Source: Bacillota bacterium
GTDB taxonomy: Bacteria; Bacillota_A; Clostridia; DSM-8532
NCBI GenBank assembly: GCA_023424865.1
Contig: JAFADM010000441.1
Location: 1-11,282 of the forward strand
Reading direction: 5' to 3'
DNA: 11,282 nucleotides
The notes under the pieces were generated by a model that did not search any database, was not told the origin of the DNA, and saw only the letters and a program-made list of their open reading frames with translations. Both the position numbers and the translations under genes were made by a program. Position 1 is the first letter of the stretch; every line of letters starts with the position of its first letter. Below are positions 6,789-11,282 of this stretch, one piece after another.

Positions 6789-7930
6789 ACTTTTTGATGT
6801 GCAGCTCTTGGTAAAACCACCTTGAAGGTGTTCTGCTTGCCAAGATTAATGAATTTTACCTTTCCTGTCCCTTCGAAGGCGGATTTGATACGGCTCATAC
6901 CCAAGCCGGACTTGAGAAATCTTTTTTTTGAATCAATGGTAATAAGCCTTTGGTAGAGCCAGGCATTGCGCCTGATAGGCGCAAAATCCCGGAGGCTTAA
7001 ATAAACTCTGCTTCCCTGGGTAATGGCCCCCGGATTAATTATTTCCACCGCCTTGTCGCTTACGATGACATTAATGCCTCTTGAAAGATCCGTATAGTCC
7101 CGATGCGCCAAGGCATTGGCCAGGGCCTCCTCCACCGCGTGGAAGGGATAATCGGGTTCGTCCAGGATTTCCCTTATTGCCTGAGCTCCCATGTCCAGCA
7201 TATCCAGAACTCCCCCGGTTATCAGGCGGACTTCCTCATTCCAGGTAATAAGGATATGGCTCTGGGGAATATAAACCTGGGGATGCCTTCCAAAAAGAAG
7301 CATGCCTCCGATGGTCGGGCAATAGCCATTTCCTCCCTTTTCGGAAATAAAGCCAAAAGCAGAAAGAAGCACCTCATTGGGGTGTTGATCCAATGAGATG
7401 CTCATGCTTGAAAAATAATCCTTGATTTTCTCACTATCCAGATCTTCCAGGCCTGCATTCTTAAGGCCCACGGTTTCATAGGTCATTAAACCGTTTTCCT
7501 GCATCATGGAGGCAAGCTCGGAACGCCTTGCAAAATCCGTAGTGGAGCCTCTTCGAATATAAAAAGCACCGGTCTGAATAATCTGGTGGGGAGCATGAAC
7601 ACTGCGATAGATGGAAATAATACCCAATGTTTTGTCCTCAAGCTTCACAAAATCCACCCCAACAGGAACCGTTGGGTCGCTTCGATTATAAATAATCTGC
7701 TGAATTTGTTCTTCTTTAAAGGCATCGGGATCAATTCCAAGAATACGCTTGGTTTTGTCCTCCACTCCAAAAATAATATGCCCCCGTCCGCCTCTGGTGT
7801 TGGCTATGGCCGAAACATCCTTGGCCAGCTCCTTCTTGTCACTTTCCGTGGTAAGGTGGAGCTGGGCTTTAAAATCAAGTTTTTCTCCTTCTTCCATACG
7901 AAGAAGCTGTCTGACTTTTTGAATGTCCAC
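6770..7930 (-). CDS. AlbA_2 (Schlafen-like) domain protein with C-terminal GHKL-like ATPase domain
   Basis: Proteins of this build are often annotated as putative DNA-binding or transcriptional regulators, or RecG-related; their role is not settled. The N-terminal AlbA_2 domain (about 10-125) shows EGEKLDFKAQL (14-24), KDVSAIANTRGGRGHIIFGVED (37-58) and the closing FYIRRGSTT (123-131). The C-terminal ATPase-like part has AVEEALANALAHRDYTD (265-281), the N-box-like motif of this family, and GLGMSRIKSAFEG (342-354), the G-box. At 386 residues it lacks the extra winged-helix domain of longer (about 480-residue) relatives. The start is GTG at 7930, fixed by AAAGGAGG 6 bases upstream. It begins 18 bp after the small unknown gene and is probably the last gene of the cdd-era-recO transcript or of a shorter one. 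Confidence 0.9.
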   Translation of the reverse strand: MDIQKVRQLLRMEEGEKLDFKAQLHLTTESDKKELAKDVSAIANTRGGRGHIIFGVEDKTKRILGIDPDAFKEEQIQQIIYNRSDPTVPVGVDFVKLEDKTLGIISIYRSVHAPHQIIQTGAFYIRRGSTTDFARRSELASMMQENGLMTYETVGLKNAGLEDLDSEKIKDYFSSMSISLDQHPNEVLLSAFGFISEKGGNGYCPTIGGMLLFGRHPQVYIPQSHILITWNEEVRLITGGVLDMLDMGAQAIREILDEPDYPFHAVEEALANALAHRDYTDLSRGINVIVSDKAVEIINPGAITQGSRVYLSLRDFAPIRRNAWLYQRLITIDSKKRFLKSGLGMSRIKSAFEGTGKVKFINLGKQNTFKVVLPRAAHQKVKKEEA

Positions 7931-7948
7931 CAGCGGCCTCCTTTTCTC

Positions 7949-8233
7949 TCACAGAGGGGGTTTTTTCACAGTATATTCCTTCCATTGGGCGCTTAAAACA
8001 TCGGACTGCATCAGTATACCATAGGTATGCCTGGATTTAATCCATTCAAAATCCTCCGGCGCTATGAAGAAGGAAACCTCCACCATGGCACCGCAAAGAA
8101 TACCGCCGCACACAAACCGGGTTTCAGTCGTAACCGTATCATACTCCAGATATTCCCCTATCAGTGTGCCTTCCTCAAGCTCCTTTTCATTATTCTTGTA
8201 CATGACCTCCCCGGAACTGAACAAATGCTTCAT
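7949..8233 (-). CDS. Small protein of unknown function between recO and the AlbA_2 gene
   Basis: I do not recognise this 94-residue protein. It has an acidic, polar N-terminal third (KNNEKELEEGTLIGEYLEYD), a central hydrophobic stretch with two cysteines (FVCGGILCGAMVEVSFFI), and a mixed C-terminal tail ending KKPPL. The central stretch could be a buried beta hairpin as easily as a membrane segment. Three in-frame ATGs compete: 8254 (no ribosome site), 8233 (GGAAG about 6 bases upstream, chosen) and 8203 (GGGGAGG, but only 2 bases away). It sits 97 bp after recO and 18 bp before the AlbA_2 gene, so it is probably co-transcribed with the latter. The 8234-8330 gap shows no clear terminator or promoter. 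Confidence 0.65.
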   Translation of the reverse strand: MKHLFSSGEVMYKNNEKELEEGTLIGEYLEYDTVTTETRFVCGGILCGAMVEVSFFIAPEDFEWIKSRHTYGILMQSDVLSAQWKEYTVKKPPL

Positions 8234-8330
8234 TTTTGTCTTCCAACCCCTCATCTCAATTGTCTTTTAGCCGGCAAATCGTAACAGAACAGCGATAAAG
8301 GGCTCTCTCTTTTTATGCTCTCATCACATT

Positions 8331-9068
8331 TTACAGTTCCTTTAGAAATTCCAGCTTATTATATTTTTTATCCAATCTTTCTGAAAGGAAACGCAAAACT
8401 ATCCGGGAAAATGAATTTACTATTTCCGGTGTTAATCCGAATTGAAAAACCGCCGGGCCTTCGGACAGTAAAACATGGAGCATTGCTCTTACCGTTCCTG
8501 AGCTCACCTCTTCCGATTCACGGTCACTTTCCGAGCAGCCGTCACATAAAAGCCCCCCATGCCTGTAGCTAAAGGTCAGCTTATCCATTTCACGGGTGCC
8601 GCATAAGGTGCATTTTGTCATTTGTGGAGGGTAGCCGGTGATTTGAAGGATCTTTAAACCAAAGGCAGAGGAAACCAGCCCGGGTTCTCTGCCCTTTTTA
8701 AGTGCGTTTAAGCCGTGAAGCAGCAAATTAAGTATGCCTTCCGCATTGGCCTGTTCAACGGCCACATCCTGGGCTACGTCCAGAATGTGAGCCGCATGGG
8801 TAAAGCGGGTCATGTCCGAGGCCACATCATAGAAATGGGTAATGACGTCACAGCTGTTGAGTCTGTAGCTGTTGCCTGTTTTAAAGAGGATGTATTCACC
8901 ATAGCTGAATACCCCCGTCCCATAGGCATAACGGCTCCCGCTGCGTCTTGCGCCCCGTGCGCTGACGCCGATTTTGCCAAAATCCGCCGTGAGGAGGGTT
9001 AGCATCTTATCCGTATCATTGTAAGGTGTTTCCCTTATTACAAGGGCTTTGGTTTTTATAAGTGCCAT
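8331..9068 (-). CDS. recO: DNA repair protein RecO
   Basis: RecO works with RecR to load RecA on SSB-coated single-stranded DNA and anneals complementary strands, acting in gap repair on the nucleoid. The 245 residues match the family. The N-terminal OB-fold opens with the typical KALVIRETPYNDTDKMLTLLTADFGK (7-32) and SARGARRSGSR (36-46). The helical middle contains a zinc site with Cys153, Cys156, Cys175 and Cys178 (CTLC and CDGC), complete as in Gram-positive and Deinococcus RecO. It starts 18 bp after era, with only a weak ribosome site, so translation may depend on coupling to era. Confidence 0.96.
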   Translation of the reverse strand: MALIKTKALVIRETPYNDTDKMLTLLTADFGKIGVSARGARRSGSRYAYGTGVFSYGEYILFKTGNSYRLNSCDVITHFYDVASDMTRFTHAAHILDVAQDVAVEQANAEGILNLLLHGLNALKKGREPGLVSSAFGLKILQITGYPPQMTKCTLCGTREMDKLTFSYRHGGLLCDGCSESDRESEEVSSGTVRAMLHVLLSEGPAVFQFGLTPEIVNSFSRIVLRFLSERLDKKYNKLEFLKEL

Positions 9069-9086
9069 CGTTTTACCACTATTTTA

Positions 9087-9980
9087 TTATTGCTTGTAGC
9101 CAAGCTCCTTTAAAATGAAATCGTTATTGCGCCAATCTTCCTTCACCTTCACCCACAGGCGCAAAAAGATCTTGATATCAAAAAGCTTCTCTGCATCCTG
9201 TCTTGCAAGGGTACCTATCTTCTTGAGCATATCACCGTTTTTGCCAATAATAATCCCCTTATGGGAGGACTTTTCACAGAAAATGGTGGCGTCAATCTCA
9301 AGAATATTTTTTTCTCTCTTTTCTTTAAAGCCTGTAACCTCCACTGCCACGCCGTGAGGAACCTCATCGCTGAGCAGGTTGAGGATTTTTTCCCGGATAA
9401 GCTCCTGAACAAGCACCTTTTCATGCTGATCCGTAAGCATATCCTCCGGGTATAAAAGCTCCCCCTCCGGCAAGTATTTTACCAGCTCGTCCATGACTAT
9501 TTTTACCGTACCCGAATCCAGGGCACTCACGGGAAGGATGGCTTTAAACGGGTGGAGCTCGCTGTAGCGTTGAATTAAGGGCAGCAATGCGGGTTTTTCA
9601 ACCCTGTCGATTTTGTTTATGAGCAGAATAACCGGGGTATTGGTTTTTGCAAGCTCCTCGGTTATCATTTTATCCGTGGCAGCCCCATCCCTGTCTGTCG
9701 CATCCGCCAGAAGCAGAACAACATCCACCTCACCGAAGGTGTTGCGGGCAACATTCATCATATACTCACCCAGCTTGTTTTTCGGGCGGTGCATTCCGGG
9801 GGTATCCACAAAAACCACCTGATAATCGCCGGTGGTTACAACGGTCTGAATGGTGTTTCGCGTGGTTTGGGGCTTATTGGACATAATAGCGATTTTTTCA
9901 CCTGTAAGAAGGTTCAAAAGGGTGGACTTTCCCACGTTAGGTCTTCCGATAATAGTTACAAATCCTGATTTAAAAGCCAT
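9087..9980 (-). CDS. era: GTPase Era
   Basis: Era is an essential GTPase that binds the 3' end of 16S rRNA and assists 30S subunit assembly. The 297-residue protein is complete. G1 is GRPNVGKST (12-20), the switch region carries QTTRNTIQ (38-45), G3 is DTPG (59-62), G4 NKID (122-125) and G5 SAL (152-154). The C-terminal KH domain (about 205-285) has the RNA-binding loop IIIGKNGDMLKKIG (243-256). The gene follows cdd after 59 bp and precedes recO by 18 bp, the classic Firmicutes order. Its ribosome site (GGAAAA) is weak. Confidence 0.98.
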   Translation of the reverse strand: MAFKSGFVTIIGRPNVGKSTLLNLLTGEKIAIMSNKPQTTRNTIQTVVTTGDYQVVFVDTPGMHRPKNKLGEYMMNVARNTFGEVDVVLLLADATDRDGAATDKMITEELAKTNTPVILLINKIDRVEKPALLPLIQRYSELHPFKAILPVSALDSGTVKIVMDELVKYLPEGELLYPEDMLTDQHEKVLVQELIREKILNLLSDEVPHGVAVEVTGFKEKREKNILEIDATIFCEKSSHKGIIIGKNGDMLKKIGTLARQDAEKLFDIKIFLRLWVKVKEDWRNNDFILKELGYKQ

Positions 9981-10039
9981 AAAACTGCTTTTCCTCTTTC
10001 CGTTTCAAATTCTTTTTGCTTAAACTAGCTTATCCTGGT

Positions 10040-10495
10040 TCAAGGGTTCTTTGCCGATTTGTCCAAATCCTCTTTTAAAAAGGCGTGGGGCAATATTTCC
10101 TTGAGGGTATAGGTGATATAATTTCCATTTTTATCACTTAAATACAATGGGGTATTTTCATCGCAGAATTCACTTAGAACCTGTCTGCAAATACCGCAGG
10201 GCATAGTAAAATCCGGACTGTCACTGGCAATGGCCACCGCCTTAAAACGGCGGGCGCCTTCCGACAGGGCTTTTACTGCGGCCGTCCGCTCAGCGCAGAT
10301 GGTCGCGCCGTAGGAAGCATTTTCAACGTTACAGCCCGAATAAATTATTCCGTTATCGGCATATATAGCTGCTCCCACGTGAAACCGGGAGTAAGGCACA
10401 TAGGCATTTTCTTTTGCTTTAAGGGCCAACGCCACAAGCTCATCGGGTACGGGAGCGTCCTTACCCTGGTTCTGTATTTCATTTAATCGGACCAT
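10040..10495 (-). CDS. cdd: Cytidine deaminase
   Basis: This zinc enzyme converts cytidine and deoxycytidine to uridine and deoxyuridine in pyrimidine salvage. The catalytic site is complete: CAE with Cys67 (zinc) and Glu69 (proton shuttle), and PCGIC with Cys100 and Cys103 (zinc). The substrate-binding YVPYSRFHVGAAI (32-44) and GCNVENASYGATICAERTA (54-72) are canonical for the small homotetrameric form. At 151 residues it is about 15 longer than the Bacillus enzyme, mainly at the N terminus, where MVRLNEIQNQGKDAPVP looks like an added tail. The start is supported by GGAGG 9 bases upstream. It is the first gene of the cdd-era-recO group in this window; the ybeY and dgkA genes that often precede it are absent. 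Confidence 0.97.
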   Translation of the reverse strand: MVRLNEIQNQGKDAPVPDELVALALKAKENAYVPYSRFHVGAAIYADNGIIYSGCNVENASYGATICAERTAAVKALSEGARRFKAVAIASDSPDFTMPCGICRQVLSEFCDENTPLYLSDKNGNYITYTLKEILPHAFLKEDLDKSAKNP

Positions 10496-10523
10496 AGGCC
10501 CATTCCTCCGTAATCTCCAGCAT
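10479..10523 (-). other. Possible 14-codon upstream ORF overlapping the cdd start
   Basis: ATG at 10523 opens a frame encoding MLEITEEWAYGPIK and stops 17 bases inside cdd in another frame. It contains the cdd ribosome site. Its own ribosome site (GGGAGG, about 15 bases upstream) is too far to be strong. It could couple translation to cdd, but is short enough to occur by chance. Confidence 0.15.
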
Positions 10524-10897
10524 TTTAATTTTTATTCTGCCTCCCGGCTAATAATATATCCAGCAGATGCTCTTTGCCGCTGCAATAAGGATTTTCATCG
10601 GACCTGTGAAAAACCGGCTTATGCGCTTTCTTCGGCAATGACGCAGTGAGGGGATAATATCCATTTTATCACGTTTCATTGCCGGAGAATACCGGTTTTC
10701 ATGTTATTCTTCAACCCAGCCTCCGTTTAATTCCTATTCTGAAGTGAAGTTAACACCGTTTCAATAAATTTCCAACATACTTAAATTAAGATTCGGCCAT
10801 TCTATAAATCAGGATAAGGTGGTGAATGAATAATTTGGATATTTTAGCTTATTTGTCCGAGATTTTTAGCAGAAATAACATTTTTTTCGATACCCCC
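10496..10897. other. Gene-poor stretch between cdd and the zinc-ribbon promoter
   Basis: These 400 bases hold the inverted-repeat element at 10589-10701 and most of a possible 29-codon ORF from 10826. The 10703-10825 part shows no gene, clear promoter or hairpin that I can support. I found no convincing promoter for cdd, although one should lie here on the - strand. Confidence 0.6.
10589..10701. repeat. Nested inverted-repeat element upstream of cdd
   Basis: TGAAAAACCGG (10607-10617) pairs with CCGGTTTTCA (10692-10701), with one bulged A. Inside it TTCGGCAATGA (10631-10641) pairs with TCATTGCCGGA (10676-10686) over 11 positions with one wobble. Inside that GTGA (10646-10649) faces TCAC (10669-10672) around a small GGATAATATCC palindrome. 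The left outer arm can instead pair with GGATTTTCA (10589-10597) across a 9-base loop, so the two folds are mutually exclusive. It lies 94-206 bases before cdd. It could be a MITE-like or REP-like interspersed repeat, or a structured leader; the sequence alone does not decide. Confidence 0.6.
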
Positions 10898-10915
10898 TTG
10901 TTTTTTTTTGTGTAG
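10826..10915 (+). CDS. Possible 29-residue small protein, unrecognised
   Basis: ATG at 10826 follows an AAGGTGGTG stretch that resembles a ribosome site but lies very close; AGGA at 10811 is another candidate. The frame encodes MNNLDILAYLSEIFSRNNIF and ends with a hydrophobic DTPLFFFV, the last codons coming from the T9 run. The stop sits just before the -10 box of the next promoter. No family is recognised. It may be chance in AT-rich DNA. Confidence 0.2.
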   Translation: MNNLDILAYLSEIFSRNNIFFDTPLFFFV

Positions 10916-10925
10916 ATGTTATACT
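10898..10925 (+). promoter_or_regulatory. Promoter of the zinc-ribbon gene with extended -10 and a T9 run
   Basis: TTGTTT (10898-10903), 16 bases, then TATACT (10920-10925), preceded by TG at 10917-10918 as an extended -10. Transcription would start near 10932, leaving a leader of about 114 bases before the ATG at 11046. A run of nine T (10901-10909) covers the second half of the -35 box and the start of the spacer. Confidence 0.6.
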
Positions 10926-10946
10926 ACAAGAGTAAATTTCATTTAA

Positions 10947-11021
10947 TGGATTCATTCAATTTTGAACAACCCTCTCCTTTTAATTGTTGGATAAAGGGTC
11001 TAGGTCAAAACAAGGAATCCG
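10947..11021 (+). promoter_or_regulatory. Leader RNA with three nested helices ahead of the zinc-ribbon gene
   Basis: Three complementary pairs are nested in the right order: TGGATTC (10947-10953) with GAATCCG (11015-11021), TTTTGA (10960-10965) with TCAAAA (11005-11010), and ACCCT (10969-10973) with AGGGT (10995-10999). The fold would end about 8 bases before AAGGAGG (11030-11036) and leave that site open. I do not recognise it as a known riboswitch. AT-rich DNA makes short pairs by chance, so this needs folding statistics or conservation. Confidence 0.35.
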
Positions 11022-11045
11022 AGAATTTTAAGGAGGTTTTTTACC

Positions 11046-11219
11046 ATGGGAGACAAGACCCTGAAGTGCAAGGACTGCGGTTCCGATTTCGTATTCACAG
11101 AAGGCGAACAGGCTTTCTACAAGGAAAAAGGATTCGAAAATGAGCCCCAGAGGTGCCCTGACTGCAGAAGAGCAAGAAAGCAGCAGAGGAACAGCGGACC
11201 CAGAGGTTCCAAGTACTAA
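11046..11219 (+). CDS. Small zinc-ribbon protein (57 residues)
   Basis: The protein reads MGDKTLKCKDCGSDFVFTEG at the start and has CKDC (Cys8, Cys11) and CPDC (Cys37, Cys40), a four-cysteine zinc ribbon with 25 residues between the pairs. The segment GEQAFYKEKGFENEPQRC and the basic tail RRARKQQRNSGPRGSKY fit the 'probable zinc-ribbon' family common in Firmicutes (PF13451 as I recall it), whose function is not known. The basic, Gly/Arg-rich tail suggests nucleic-acid or ribosome contact, which is inference. Expression signals are strong: AAGGAGG at 11030-11036, 9 bases before ATG, a promoter at 10898-10925 and a terminator 35 bases after the stop, so it is a single-gene unit. Confidence 0.9.
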   Translation: MGDKTLKCKDCGSDFVFTEGEQAFYKEKGFENEPQRCPDCRRARKQQRNSGPRGSKY

Positions 11220-11253
11220 GGTAAACGTACTGAGGTTTCCGAATAAGAAATTT

Positions 11254-11280
11254 AAAAGAGAGCTTTCGCTCTCTTTTTTT
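11254..11280 (+). terminator. Rho-independent terminator of the zinc-ribbon gene
   Basis: AAAAGAGAGC (11254-11263) pairs perfectly with GCTCTCTTTT (11268-11277) around a TTTC tetraloop, and the T run continues to 11280. It is a textbook intrinsic terminator. Confidence 0.92.
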
Positions 11281-11282
11281 AT

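Noticed and set aside
6770..7930. AlbA_2 gene as part of an antiphage defence island
   Set aside because: No other defence gene, integrase or mobility signature is near; the neighbours are housekeeping genes.
10548..10679. 43-codon frame on the - strand through the inverted-repeat element
   Set aside because: It has no ribosome site, a very basic composition, and its sequence is explained by the repeat arms. Kept only as a side note to that element.
10916..11143. 75-codon frame overlapping the zinc-ribbon gene
   Set aside because: It runs in another frame across the leader and the 5' half of the clear zinc-ribbon gene, with a start at the promoter itself.

Overview
The window looks like ordinary chromosomal DNA from a low-to-mid GC Gram-positive anaerobe of the class Clostridia. 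This is inferred from strong AGGAGG-type ribosome sites, the cdd-era-recO gene order typical of Firmicutes, a DUF1836 regulator, and clostridial-looking ThiC, ThiD and HAD proteins. I cannot name a genus. There are 12 clear protein genes, no rRNA, tRNA, CRISPR array, transposase or phage gene, and no convincing cargo island.

Left part (1-3998, + strand): a thiamine operon reading thiC (3' part only)-thiD-thiM-thiE-HAD hydrolase. ThiC makes the pyrimidine HMP-P, ThiD phosphorylates it to HMP-PP, ThiM salvages the thiazole alcohol, and ThiE joins the halves into thiamine monophosphate. The HAD enzyme, 21 bp after thiE, may act on a pathway phosphate. The thiC-thiD gap holds about four imperfect copies of a 35-36 bp tandem repeat. 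The operon ends in a hairpin terminator that also encodes the last residues of the convergent gene.

Middle part (3976-6773): an AI-2E/PerM-type membrane protein and a cytoplasmic SGNH (GDSL) hydrolase on the - strand, then a divergent DUF1836 MerR-like regulator with a near-consensus promoter. The DUF1836 gene meets the next gene tail to tail, with overlapping stop codons.

Right-centre (6770-10495, - strand): the likely operon cdd-era-recO-small unknown protein-AlbA_2/GHKL protein. The first three are housekeeping: pyrimidine salvage, ribosome-assembly GTPase and recombination mediator. The last two look like lineage-specific additions, with the AlbA_2 gene 18 bp after the small one.

Right end (10496-11282): a 550-bp stretch with little coding. 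It holds a nested inverted-repeat element upstream of cdd, a possible 29-codon ORF, then a promoter with a T9 run near its -35, a leader that can fold into nested helices, a 57-residue CX2C/CX2C zinc-ribbon gene and a textbook terminator. The three non-coding items (tandem repeat, inverted-repeat element, structured leader) are the least explained parts of the window. I see no clear new multi-gene system.
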